This document shows, piece after piece, positions 34,140 through 45,147 of a stretch of DNA of 64,000 nucleotides; position 1 is the stretch's first letter; each line of letters begins with the position of its first letter. The DNA is from Rosa chinensis (lineage: Eukaryota; Streptophyta; Magnoliopsida; Rosales; Rosaceae). A model generated the notes under the pieces. The model had not been told where the DNA came from, ran no database searches, and saw only the letters and a list, made by a program, of their open reading frames with translations. The translations under genes and the position numbers were made by a program. Location: contig NC_037089.1 in the NCBI RefSeq assembly GCF_002994745.2, forward strand, positions 22,491,641 through 22,555,640, written 5' to 3'.

Positions 34140-36163
34140 GATGCTACACTGCTAATCATATTCCCAAATCTCCGTCCTATTAGCTTAGACTTGGGATCGG
34201 ACACTACTAAACCACAGGGGAAGAAAAGCAAAGTCCAGTATAGACAATAAGTATTTGTCAACTTAACCATAACAGCTCTAGACTTTGATCAGTACCAAAT
34301 TAGACTATTTACCCCAAAAAAAAAAAACACAATCTGATTCTGGTGCTCCCTGGAAAGAAAAATTTGTGGTTGGGATTTGCCAGAGATTGATAATAGACAA
34401 TAATAGAGGTCAGTAGGACCTTACAGCGCCATTATTGGTCGACATAATGACTTTCTTGCTGCATTTTCTCAAATTTCTTAATGTGTGCTAGAATTCTTTA
34501 CCTGTTTAAGATACATTAGCTTCCTCTTGTTACATTCCTACTTCTGTCAACTACTTGGTGTTACATTCCTGCTTCTGTTAATCAGCCTTTTGTTTTCAGA
34601 TGGAGAGATTTAGTTTTCTTATGTACATGATTTTAGAGCTCAAATTTTAAGTTTGAGAGTTAACTTGTTTCCTCAAATGTGGGACTGTAGTTATACTCTG
34701 GGCATTGGGTGATATTCTAAGCTCCTTGGTCACCGTCAATTTCCCAATAGTCTATGTTCTTGTGGCAGTTGATTACCTAACAGTCAAATATCTAAGACTA
34801 CAAAACTGATTGATGGTTAGAGACTCTAGACTAGTAGACTATAACCTTCAGACAACACAGACAATTGAAGCTGTTGGCAGTGGGCTTGAATTAGTTATAG
34901 ACATTACTAACTTCAAATTCAAAATTGTATTTAATCATTTCTATCAAATTCGGTATTTCAATTTTCGATATTAATAACTTGACAATAAGTATTTCTTTAG
35001 AATATGAATTAGATAGAATCATACTAGCTCTTTTTTTTTCTTTTCTTTTTTTTTATAAATTATTGTAAATTTTGTGTTCATCTATACTTATTTTTCAATT
35101 TTCTTTGCACATATGACATAGAGTTTTACCCATTTTCAATAAAACTAGTGATCTCAAGATCTTTTACCGATATATTCAATAATATGACTTATCATTAAAA
35201 TATATATGTACTATTAATCTAGTAATAGTTACAATGTTAATACTGTGAAAATTATAAAAGTATTTTACTTATATTTCTTAATACATGTGTGTGTATTAAA
35301 AACGAGAAGATATTTATCAAAACTACAAACTTTTTCGTTAATTTTCAATTACCAAAAGAGCCAGTTTACCAACCCTAAAACATCGATTGTTATTCGGTCG
35401 ATTCAGTATTTACCAAACCAAATGACATCCTACTTATGGCAGAGACAATAACTCTAGAGAAATCAGTAAGGAGAAATCGAACGTAAGCGAGGTATTTCAG
35501 TCCAATTTTCATTGCAATAGCACTCATCTAACATAGAGGCGGATATCTAGTTTATACAAATGAAAGAAATTTAACACTTGCCACTTGATAGAAAAGTTTG
35601 GTGAGGGGATATGATTGATATAAAGATGGGAGCTAGATCTAAATTCTGATGCTACCAAGCTGACAGTGCCTATTTGATCAGTACATTGCTCCATGATCTT
35701 GTTAGGTATGTCCAGAAAAGCATCTGTCTCAACGTCTCCAGTCTCCACTAATGCTTGAGTGTTGAATATTAAATTACGTGGGAAACACAACGTGAAGCAT
35801 CTGTGTGAACCTCTCCAATTATTCAACCTCATATATGACAAAATGTTCACAGATTCTTAAACAATAAAACTTTATAAATGGGTGAAATAGGAATTTAGCA
35901 AAGAAAAGATAAAAGGAACTTTCAAACTATATAGTGGTATATAAAGCAAGACTAGATAATCTTTATGAGAATGTTCATTTCTAGCTAATGTATCAGTCAT
36001 GCAATTATTAATTCAACTAATAAGTTAAACACTTAAACCTACAACTGCTAAAGAAGTTCATTACTGTTACCAAACTATCAATACACCAAGCATGGGTTAG
36101 TATACATTGCGAGCATGCTTTTACAACATATGTAAGACATGACAAAGAAGGTCAGAACATGTA
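34140..36163. other. Upstream region of UGT-A
   Basis: About 2 kb with no supported gene. It is similar to the corresponding DNA upstream of UGT-B (52100-52731 and 54785-56180). The segment 34738-34746 (ATTTCCCAA) is the empty target site of the Pack-MULE found in unit B. Confidence 0.75.
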
Positions 36164-36168
36164 GCATG

Positions 36169-37431
36169 TGTTTGGACCAAAAATGAGCATTTTGGCCTGA
36201 CAAGGCACGTTTTGGAGAAATTGAGCCAATGTCAGTGGCTCAAGCTATATATTGTCGACAAGTTCGAAATATATATTTAGAGGCTAAATAAAGCCTACTG
36301 TGGAAGCAGGGAAATGGAAAGTCAACTTTAGCACATTTTCCTACTTCGGCTAGGAGAAACCGAGCTAAACAGAAGGAGCGGCCGCCTGACCAAATGAACT
36401 CTAAATGGGCTGAAACTATGCAGAACCATTCTAGACATCCTAAGAAACATTTCTTATGAAGAGTGCAAGATCCAGATAGAAGTGGAAGGCCTTCAAAAGA
36501 TCAGTCCATTGTTCTGCAGAAGCAAAATTGGAAAACTGGACCTGTAAGGGGTCCAACAGAATTTCCGGCCCAACCACTATACTAAAAGTTCTGAAATTTT
36601 ACCAGCATGATCTACACTCATAGTGGAACATTTGTTATGAAGACGTCATGGCCAAAATATGAATTCCTGATGGAGATATACATGAAGGAATAAAGGAGCC
36701 GAAAGTGCTTCCTTATCTCCAAAATTCATCATTCCTTATCTCCTTATCTCCGAAATTCATCATTTCTATCTCCATTAATGCTCCATCTCCACCTCCCTTA
36801 TCTCCAATTAGTGCTCCACTTTCATTTGTTTAATGCCAAAGTAGTTGGCATGGTAGCCTATAAATAGAGGTTACATTGAAACACCAAAACACACATTCAC
36901 AACAACAACATCTCTAAGATGATCTAAGTTCTCTCTAGAGCAACCTCTCTAAAAGCAACTCCTCTCCTTCTCTTTCTCTTACCGGTGATCACACTCCTAG
37001 TCCTAGTCTTCCCAGAAGCCGACTTTCAGTGCCACCAAACCCTCTGTCAACGTACTTCGGTCCTAGTCTCCTCGGGAGCCGACGGTAGTTCCGCGACCAC
37101 AACGGTTACAGAACCAGCCAAGCAAGGGTAACGCCCTAGCAACCCAGCCAAGCTAAAGTCACGCTTTAGCAAGTTCTCCTCACTTCCCAGTGGTTCTCGC
37201 TCTGCTCGATCTACAACATCGAGTATCGATTGTGATTTTCAAGAAGCTCAGCAAAAGTCCTCGCCACGAGGCACAAAGAATCCCATGACGAGGTTGGTGC
37301 TCTCCTCGTCCACAATCTCTTGAAAGAAGTCAGGTCAAGGGACACCCCCGACGACCGCACCAGAACGGTGCTAGCACGCCCGCGCAAGAAAATAGACTGT
37401 TGACCAGCTGCAACAAAATTGGAGCCAAACA
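36169..37431. mobile_element. Solo LTR (1263 bp) in unit A
   Basis: Begins TGTTTGGACCAAAAATG and ends GAGCCAAACA. The TSD GCATG is on both sides (36164-36168 and 37432-37436), and the uninterrupted site GTAGCATGCACAGAT is present in unit B near 56173. A TATA-like CTATAAATAGAGG at about 36857 followed by CTCTCTAGAGC repeats fits an LTR promoter and R/U5 region. No internal region is present. Confidence 0.93.
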
Positions 37432-37457
37432 GCATGCACAGATGCGGGGAGTGTGTA

Positions 37458-38149
37458 CAGAGCCGGATCTGACATGAGACTCATGAGTTAGCCGTCTCAG
37501 GCCCAGTGTCTCATTGTGCATAATTTTTTTTTTCTGGAGGTATTTAAAAAAATTATTAAGTTAATAAAATGTTATGTTTTTAACTGAATAATAAGTTTGG
37601 TTTAGTTGGCAAGTTGCATTCTTTTCTTTTATGTTACCTAGGTTCAAATCCCCTTTCAGTTGTGTGTGTGTCTATATATTTATTGATGCAGAGCGGATGG
37701 CAGCCCAATTTGAGGAACAGTTATATCGTGCTAAAGGAGGAAAACGAAAAGTGACTAGTAGACAGGAAACAGCAGTTCGGTGTCTAATTGGGACGCACCT
37801 TACCTTTCCGAAAAGGGAATCGCGCCAGAAACAAGACTCATCACTTTGCCATGAGCTGTAGCATTTTTCGGGCTTTCGGGGTCGTTTAGGGCCTCAAAAC
37901 TGCATTTTTCTATTTTACCCGTTTTTGGTTTTCTTAGTTATTTTTGGGTTGTTTTAGTTTTTATCCATGGGCCTTAGGGTTTCGTTGTTAGTCGCCCTAG
38001 GGTTCTTTTCTCTTATTTATGCGGCTGCAGAACACATCTTTTTCATCTTTTATCAATAAAATTGAGATTATTCTCTTTTATCTCTGGTGGACTCCAGAAT
38101 CTTTTGCTTAGGTTTATTGCTGGTAAACCTAGATATCAATCCGTCTGCG

Positions 38150-38186
<37 letters not shown>

Positions 38187-38267
38187 TTAAATATTTTATT
38201 TTCTATAAAAAATATAGGGCCATTTTTATTTTTAGCCTCAAGCCTCAAAATCTCAAGTCCGGGCCTG
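37458..38267. mobile_element. hAT-type element in unit A, itself carrying a solo LTR
   Basis: Termini CAGAGCCGGATCTGA and, complementing the right end, CAGGCCCGGACTTGA are inverted repeats. The 8-bp TSD AGTGTGTA flanks it (37450-37457 and 38268-38275). Unit B keeps the empty site GGGGAGTGTGTACC near 56195. Without the inserted LTR the element is about 340 bp, a MITE with no coding capacity. Confidence 0.87.
37684..38152. repeat. Probable solo LTR inside the hAT element, related to the LTR of the gypsy element at 39372
   Basis: The last 130 bases (CATCTTTTATCAATAAAATT ... CTGGTAAACC...CTGCGTCA) are a diverged copy of the 128-bp LTR of the downstream gypsy element. The start TGATGCAGAGCGG resembles that LTR's start TGATGCAGAAC. 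This LTR is much longer (469 bp). A/T microsatellites on both sides blur the TSD (TTTAT against TATAT). The open frame at 37631-37861 is in part this LTR and is not a gene. Confidence 0.62.
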
Positions 38268-38319
38268 AGTGTGTACCGACTGTTCAGAGATTGGCAAGTT
38301 ATTTACTTGATGACGGGAG

Positions 38320-39371
38320 CTATTTTGGGGATGTCAGCCTAATTTCGTCTGAATCATGCTTTGATGAAGCATCTCCCCCATTAATTCCTGGAAACCTTCA
38401 ACCTTCATTGGTCGAGCCCAAAGAACACCGGCGTTCCTGCACACATGAGAGAGTTATAGAGTTTCAGTGAATCGTCATTCACATGAAGATTCAGGAACTT
38501 TATTTCTTCCATCAGATTTTCCTTACTGTGATTGAATTTGTGCAATTTGTGAAGAAGACATATGTCCAAACTTATTCCCTGACAGAGCAGGGACATTTTG
38601 CATTGTAGGATTCGACATTGCAGGAATTTGCTGCTGTCTGAACTGCAATTGCGTATGTCTGTTATTGAAATTGTTGAAGGCATTACTATCCATGGGTAAC
38701 TCTGATGGAGCTTCAATCTTGACCTGGACCATTGGTCTATCTTGTACCATGTCCATACCAGCATGAGGAGTATATGGTTGACGTCTTCGCATTCTTTCTA
38801 TCTGCTGCTGTTGCTGAAATGGCACATTCTTGGATTGGGCAATTTGCTGCATTTGTTGAATCTGTTGCATCTGTGGATGCATTTGTCTCGATATCTATAG
38901 ATTTACCAGATAATGTTATAAAAGAAGCATTAGGAATCATGTCATACTAACATATTGTGCAAAGGTCAGCTTTTGGAAACTACCAAGCGCCTAGACTCTA
39001 CAAACTTCAGTAGCAATTTGTGAAACTGTACGAAGAGATATGCAACACAGTCCCAAAAATAACAATCAACTATCCATGGATATACAAGAATTACTATTAA
39101 AATGTTATCAATTAATTGAAGGGATAATTACTTGTTGGGGTAGTCGAATAGGGTTCTAGTGTTGTGGCTGCAACTGCGACTGCATTCCAGGAATATGCTG
39201 CATTTCAAGCTGCTACCCAATTTACGGATATGACAGCTTAGCAACTGAGAGAAAACTTTTTGGTCGTCTTGCACTCTATTCATAGGTGGAAGTGCACTAT
39301 CAGGAACACAGTTCAACGTAAACATTGTTTCTGGGAAAAAAGATGCTTCATGATCAATTGAACTACTATCA
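38320..39371 (-). pseudogene. Gln/Met-rich host gene, 3' part (unit A), cut by the gypsy element
   Basis: Not recognised by name. From 39371 downward the frame continues that of 48603-48922 once the gypsy insertion is ignored ([20 protein letters not shown], then NRVQDDQKVFSQLLSCHI). After intron-like DNA, an exon at about 38525-38900 reads MHPQMQQIQQMQQIAQSKN, QIERMRRRQ, VQVKIEAPSELPMDSNAFNN. A last exon, about 38320-38415, holds MKVEGFQELMG and the stop at 38320-38322. A Gln/Met-rich C-terminus suggests a transcription cofactor, but that is only a guess. Lesions: the gypsy insertion, a one-base loss after QELMG (unit B keeps the frame to RLTSPK and stop) and mixed frames in 39130-39220. Confidence 0.6.
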
Positions 39372-39499
39372 TGATGCAGAACTGATCTTTCATCTTTTAA
39401 TCAATAAAATAGAGATTTTCTCTTTTATCTCTGGTGGACTCCAGAATCCTTTTGTTAAGTTTATTGCTGGTAAACCTAATTATCAATCCGACTGCGTCA
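39372..39499 (+). repeat. 5' LTR of the gypsy element (128 bp)
   Basis: TGATGCAGAACTGATC to CTGCGTCA; nearly identical to 48470-48597. Next to it, GTGGTATCAGAGC (39501-39513) is the tRNA-iMet primer site. Confidence 0.93.
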
Positions 39500-39549
39500 G
39501 GTGGTATCAGAGCAGATCTTCCATGTCTCTTTTATTTGCCTTAGTAGCA

Positions 39550-40615
39550 ATGGGTGAAGTTACGAAATCAGATATCGAAGCTCTTACAACAGAGTTTACC
39601 GCTGCCATCAATTCCATGAATAATCAGATTGAAGAAATTCATGGATTGTTGGGTGAGAGGAACAACAACAACAACAATAATCGGCATAGAGGTGGGGAAG
39701 GAGGCCAGCGAGTTAGGGCTCCACATGGTGAAGTTGTTGAGAATACATCAGGATCTGAGCCTGAAGAAGAAATTTTGCAATATGAACAACAGGGACAAGC
39801 TGACCAGGATTACAAAGTCAAGGCCGAAATTCCTTTCTTTTCTGGCAACTTGGGTGTAGAAGATTATTCGGATTGGCAACTTCAGGTGGATAGATTCTTT
39901 GAGATTATGGAAGTGCCTGAACACAAGCAGGTTAAGCATGTTGCCTGGAGATTGGAGAGTACTGCTGCAGTATGGTGGGATAAGTTGCAGAACACTCAAA
40001 AGAAGCAGAGGAAGTAGGGTGTTAGAACATGGCGAAGAATGAAGCAACTGATGATGGAGAGATTTTTGCCGGATGATTATGAGCAGATTCTATACAGATT
40101 GTATATTGAATGTGTCCAGGGAACTAGGATAGTGGCTGATTATACAGCAGGGTTCTTACGCTACTCAGAGCGTAATGAACTAGGAGAAACTGAAGGCCAG
40201 AAAGTGGCTCGCTATATCAGTGGGCTGAAGCCTTCCATTCAGGAGAAAATCAGGTTACAAACTGTTCATACTATGGCTAAAGTTACAAACGTAGCATTGA
40301 AGGTAGAATTGTTAGAGAAGCCTTCACGAGCTTCTTCTTTCCAGAGATATAACTACCAAAGGAGCACAGATTTGGTTAACTCCTCAATTGACAAGGGTAA
40401 AACCACACTGCAGAGAACAGAAAACGTTTTTAGGGCTTCCAATCCTCCTTTTAAAGGAGCTGGCAGTTCTAACAGTTCTAGTGGTGCTCAAAATAGGGCC
40501 CCGAACCAGAGGTTTAATAATCCTTATGCTAGACCTACAACAGATGTCTGTTATCGATGCAACAAACCTGGGCATAGATCTAATATGTGTCCTGAGAGGA
40601 GACAAACTGGTCTTA
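39550..40615 (+). pseudogene. gag: gag of the gypsy element (one nonsense codon; interrupted by Harbinger)
   Basis: Start at ATG 39550 ([16 protein letters not shown]). The retrotrans-gag core has [20 protein letters not shown] and [13 protein letters not shown] at 40015-40017 interrupts it where the family usually has Gln, and the same frame resumes (GVRTWRRMKQLMMERFLP). A CCHC knuckle (CYRCNKPGHRSNMC) lies at about 40549-40590. The Harbinger element enters at 40616. Removing it together with one TTA copy rejoins the frame with 45148 onward, which confirms the boundary. Confidence 0.92.
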
Positions 40616-41232
40616 GGGCAAGTTCACCGGGGCGTGTGGTGCCCGGGCACCACGTAAAAAGGTGACTGAAGTCACCAGAATATCACTGTTCACTGTTCCA
40701 CCGAGCTGGGCTTCCCCAACAGTAGATGACCCAGGACAACAGCTCGGGCAACTTCCTCCCCGAGCCCGTGACCCAAGCCTCCAGCTGGCCCAAAAAGATG
40801 AGCTGAGGGGAGACGCGCCAGGAAGGTGGAGTAGCGGCCACTCGCTTGTCTTCTAGCGGAGGAAACGCTGCAACGCGTGGGAGGCCGGATTTTGTCCGGT
40901 TGTGGCATGTGGTCTTCCTGACGTGGCGTGTAGCCGTTGGTTTGCTTGGAAAATTGAAGCCAACGGTCCACAGATCTTGACCGTTGGTTTTAATTATGAA
41001 TGAGATCTGATGGACATCAATTAAGGAGTTAGATAAATTGAGAAAAGGAAAAATATATATTGTTTGTAACCGTTAGATTACAACGGTAACAAAATAAAAA
41101 AAACCAAAATTTCCTATAAATACCTCACCTCCTAATTTACCTCTCACACCAAAAAAATCATCTATCTTACTTCCTCAAATTTTTTGCTCCTTCTCCTCAT
41201 AGCTTTCATACTCTACAATTTTTTATTCGAAT
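40616..41232 (+). other. Harbinger left non-coding region with the ORF1 promoter
   Basis: A G/C-rich first 250 bases contain a palindrome GTGGTGCCCGGGCACCAC (40635-40652). Copies of the hexamer CCGTTG/CAACGG follow. A TATA box CTATAAATA lies at 41114-41122, about 110 bases before the ORF1 start. Confidence 0.65.
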
Positions 41233-42762
41233 ATGAGTGTACGAGGGAATACGATTGTCCAACCCGTAGGAGATCCAAGTATAGACGGGACACGTTGGCA
41301 GACTATTGAAGACATTCAATTGTGCAAGTCTTGGAGGGCTGTTAGCCAAGATCCGGCAAAGGGTACGGAACGAAGAAAAGATGATCTATGGTTAGAGGTA
41401 CGCCAACACTATGCCGAACATTGGGATGGATATATCCGATCATTGCAAGCTTTTCAAGGGAGGTGGAAAACCTTGAAAGTCGAACTCTATGCTTGGCATT
41501 GTGCGTTAAGGCAAGCGAAACTTTGGTACAAGAGTGGTGCGAATATGATTGATGAGGTATGAATTTGTAGTGTAACACAAATATTAATTTTTATTATTCT
41601 TTTAGTGTATATTAAAATTTAATTAGTTGATACATCTTACTTTAAATTATTAGTTGAAATATTTTGTTGATAATTATACTTTAAATTATTAGTTCATATA
41701 TAAAATTTAGTTGATAATTATACTTCAAATTAGTACTTCATAATCATACTTTAGACTTCATTTTATTTAAATTATACATTATACTCACCTTATACTTAAA
41801 TAGTTGATACATTGTACCTCGTTTATATTTGTACTAATAGATTTATACTTTTTTGTTTAAATTAAATAGCTACGTCAAGCACAAGATTTGTGGAGAGCTG
41901 CGATGACCAAATCGAAAGGAAAACAAAAAAAAGGTGATTTCATTAATTTAGAATGTTACGAGTTTGTTAAGGGGTTTCAACAATTTGAAGACATTCCAAA
42001 CCATTCCTCTTCGGCTGGAGGAACCTCCAGGGGAGAAACTGAACGGATGCACACACAACAATCCGATCCTGATTCTCACGTCCAGTTGGACATAGATGCA
42101 GATGAGGTAAACGCCGATGCAACTCCAAATCCTTCGGTGAGGCCTCAAGGAAAGAAGGCTGCCAAAGAAGCTCTTCGGAAAGGAAAGAAAGCATCTAATG
42201 ATTCCAGTCCTCTGACAGCCGCTGTGGAGACTATAGCAACCAACCAAACATCAATGATGTCTGCCAAGGAGAAACGTGATGAGGAATATGCTCGACATCT
42301 CCGTGACCAACAACAACGAGATTATATACGCTTGCAAATGGATATGCGAAACGAGTCATTCAAAATTCAAGAGAGGGAAGAGCGTATTATGGAGATAGAC
42401 ACAAGTAAGATGACGCCAACCAAAAAGAATTACTGGCAAAGAAAACAAAAAAAAATTGCAGAGAAAGAAGCTGAAGATGCAACCCGTGATCTAACATCCC
42501 ACAACCACCATTCCCCGGTGGGTATTATCCACAATCTCCTTTCTCCGGTGGCTATCCACAACCTCCTTTCCCCGGTGGCTATCCACAACCACCATTCCCC
42601 GGTGGGTATTATCCACAATCTCCTTTCCCCGGTGGCTTCCCACAACCACCATTCACTGGTGGTGTCCCTTCCCCACCCTTCTCTTCGGGTGAATCCACCA
42701 ACTCCAACCATATGGATGACCCCACAAACACAAATTGGATTCCTAATGAAGATGAGGATTAG
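41233..42762 (+). pseudogene. Harbinger ORF1: Myb/SANT-like DNA-binding protein (one intron, tail frameshift)
   Basis: ORF1 proteins bind transposon ends and help the transposase enter the nucleus. Exon 1 (41233-41559) holds a SANT-like trihelix with spaced tryptophans (GTRWQTIEDIQLCKSW, then FQGRWKTLK). A donor at ATGAG/GTATGA and an acceptor AATAG near 41870 bound an A/T-rich intron of about 310 bases. Exon 2 continues LRQAQDLWRAAM and carries the NAM-associated C-terminal region (KKAAKEALRKGKK, then EERIMEIDTSKMTPTKKNYW). The tail encodes a repeated PQPPFPGGY motif, but in another frame than the upstream part, so one base was gained or lost near 42490. In the open frame the repeat reads as His/Leu-rich instead. 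The tail reading ends with DED and TAG at about 42762. Confidence 0.8.
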
Positions 42763-42998
42763 GAAAATTAGGGAGTTATCTATTTTAAATAATTGTATTG
42801 TTATGATTCCAATGCTTGGTTTTTTACTTATGTAATATTAGATTGATGAAATTAACATTTATTGGAATAATACCCTTACAAATGAAAAGCTAAATGAAAC
42901 CACACAAACATAATTAAAAACATTAAAACTAAAGTAGAAACCACACAAACATAATTAAAAACATAAAAACTAATAGAAAACACACACAAATAGCAGAT

Positions 42999-44336
42999 CT
43001 AGATACGCCTATTGCCTTGAAATTCCCACAAGTGTTGAATGAGGTCTTCCTGAAGGTTGGAGTGACACTGCTCAGATCTAATTTGTTGGTAGCGGTCCAT
43101 GAATCCGTTCATATGATGAGCATCTCTACCAACAGAATCAAAGTCTCTACCGGTTAGTCCCTCCCATACCTCAGCAATCCTGGGCCTCATATTATTATCC
43201 TCCTCATCATCGGACTCCAACTCATCATCGCTATCTTCAGGTCGTTGATTTTCGACAATCATGTTGTGTAATATAATACACGTCAACATAATGTATCGAA
43301 GGTCCTCTTTATGCCACCCACGAGCAGCTCCTCAAATAATACCAAACCGTGACTGTAATATACCAAAACATCTTTCTACATCCTTCCTATACCCCTCTTG
43401 AGCCTTTGCAAACTCAATTTCCTTGGGGCGTGTAGGATTTCGAACAGTTTTCAAGAAAGTCGCCCATCGAGGATAAATACCGTCGGCGAGATAGTACCCT
43501 AGATTGTGAGCTCTGTTGTTAACTTGGAATTGGACAAGAGGTGCTCTACCGGCGGTAAGCTCATCAAACAATGGAGACTTTTCCAAGACGTTCAGGTCAT
43601 TGCATGCCCCAGGCACTCCAAAGAATGTGTGCCAAATCCAGGTGTCGTAAGATGCGACTGCTTCCAGGATGATAGTGGGGATCTGTTTCCTACCACTATA
43701 TTCTCCAGCCCAACCTGTCGGACAATTCTTCCATTGCCAATGCATACAGTCGATGCTCCCAATCATTCCTGGAAAACCTCTCCTCTCAGCTTTGGTAAGA
43801 AACCATCTGAGGTCGGCTGCAGTTGGAGCGCGGAGGTATTTTGTTGAGTAAAGATCAACAATTCCTCGTGTGAAGTGCTGAAGGGCTGCAACGGAGGTGG
43901 ATTTCGTCATCCTACAATACTCAGCACATTGATCTGCCCCTGCACCGTACGCAAGCATTCGCAAGGCAGCTGTCATCTTCTGCTCCGGAAGCAGTCCGAC
44001 TTTGCCAGTAGCATCTGACCTTTGAACAAAGTAACGATCATACTGGCAAAGGTCAGTAGATATACGCTGGAAGAGATTGAGACTCATCCTGTAACGTGTT
44101 CGGAACTCCGCATCTTTGAACACTGGCCGATCGACAAAGTAGTCGGCCAACATACCTTTGCCCCTTTCTTCTCTAAATCGTTCCTCATTTGGTGCACGAC
44201 CCGGATGAGAACCGCGCCCTCGGTGTTGGTTTCCAGATTCTTGAGCGACTGCAGCCATGACAATGGCGTTGGTGGCCATCATCTCTTCATCATCCTCATC
44301 CTGAGACCGTCGAATTTGATCCCACAAATTGTTCAT
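42999..44336 (-). pseudogene. Harbinger DDE transposase (single nonsense codon)
   Basis: Cuts and re-inserts the element. The first ATG (MNNLWDQIRRSQDEDDEEMM) gives 334 codons to a TGA at 43332-43334. The frame then continues GAARGWHKEDLRYIM through CIILHNMIVENQ to WEFQGNRRI and the stop at 42999-43001, about 445 codons in total, normal for plant PIF transposases. DDE region: Asp in GMIGSIDCMHW (about residue 199), Asp in GVPGACNDLNVLE (about 247) and Glu in AQEGYRKDVERCFGIL (about 322). An N-terminal helix-turn-helix-like segment (LPEQKMTAALRMLAYGAGAD) is present. Family members have Arg at the TGA, so a single CGA-to-TGA change would explain it. All else looks intact. Confidence 0.9.
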
Positions 44337-44479
44337 TGCAACGAGGGGAATTTAGGAAATATGTAATGCTAGAGATATGAAAAGGGTGAAGTTTTGTTAA
44401 GCTCGGATGGTGTGTGTATGTAGTGAAAACATCATGTCTATTTATTGAAATTTTCCACACATAAAAGTGTCGGTGGGTT

Positions 44480-44910
44480 ATCACTCACTCATTTCAAAAA
44501 ACTTGTCGGTGGTGTGCATGTGATAAAAGTGTCGGTGGATTTTAAAATTTGTTCACACTTTTCAAAAAACTTGTCAGTTGTGTGCATGTGATAAAAGTGT
44601 CGGTGGATTTTAAAATTTGTTCACACTTTTCAAAAAACTTGTCGCTTGTGTGCATGTGATAAAAGTGTCGGTGGATTTTAAAATTTGTTCAAACTTTTCA
44701 AAAAACTTGTCGCTGGTGTGCATGTGATAAAAGTGTCGGTGGAGTTAAAAAAAATTTCACACTTTTCAAAAACTTTGTCGGTGGTGTACATGATAAAAGT
44801 GTCGGTGGAGTTTTAAATATTTTCACACTTTTCAAAAACTTTGTCGGTGGTGTATATATGATAAAACTGTCGGTGGAGTAAAAAAAAAAAAAAAGACAAA
44901 AAAAGAGTGT
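44480..44910. repeat. 68-bp tandem repeat near the right end of the Harbinger element
   Basis: About six units with the shared parts ACTTGTCGGTGGTGTGCATG and ATAAAAGTGTCGGTGG. ACTTGTC starts at 44501, 44569, 44637 and 44705, i.e. exactly 68 bp apart; later units are shorter by one or two bases. Each unit has two GTCGGTGG-like boxes. It lies upstream of the transposase gene, between its start and the transposon end. Confidence 0.9.
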
Positions 44911-45147
44911 CGGTGGACATATAATTTGTCTACCAATAAAATTTTCTTTGGTTGCATTTGCAAATTGTTTATCAATACTATTTATTTACATCATACATTT
45001 CTCATTTTCCAAAAAAAAATTATAAAATATTCGATGAACAGTAACTGACTGGCGACCCTGACCCAATGGGTGGAAGCAAAGATCCAGTGGCAGTGAATAG
45101 TTTCCTGCCCTGGTGCCCTGGTGACCCAACTCGTGAACTTGCTCTTA

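Larger units (their letters stand above)
32321..38902. repeat. Tandem duplication unit A (UGT-A, promoter, 3' end of Gln/Met-rich gene)
   Basis: Alignable with 50262-56839 from the 3' flank of the UGT (TTTGACTCGATATAAG in both) to GATATCTATAGATTTAC at the other end. Without the solo LTR and the hAT element it is about 4.50 kb, against about 4.53 kb in unit B without its Pack-MULE. The agreement supports one tandem duplication followed by independent insertions. Confidence 0.88.
40616..45144. mobile_element. PIF/Harbinger DNA transposon, nearly complete
   Basis: Left end GGGCAAGTTCACC and right end GTGAACTTGCTC are inverted. The 3-bp TSD TTA flanks it (40613-40615, 45145-45147), as expected for PIF/Harbinger. 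It carries the two genes of the superfamily in opposite orientation: an ORF1 Myb/SANT-type DNA-binding protein (plus) and a DDE transposase (minus). A 68-bp tandem repeat lies between the transposase start and the right end. It sits in gag of the gypsy element and is therefore the younger of the two. Confidence 0.94.

Noticed and set aside
33759..34250. Long plus-strand ORFs opposite UGT-A (and 51669-52220 opposite UGT-B), present in both copies
   Set aside because: They mirror the UGT coding strand and arise from its codon use; their sequence is explained by the UGT genes and there is no promoter or homology for them.
41948..42711. Minus-strand ORFs opposite Harbinger ORF1, including a Trp-rich 93-codon frame
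   Set aside because: Shadow of the GGYPQPPFP-coding repeat on the plus strand.
45066..45147. ATG at 45066 as start of the gypsy protease ORF
   Set aside because: These bases are the right end of the Harbinger element; the real frame comes from gag across the TTA target site.
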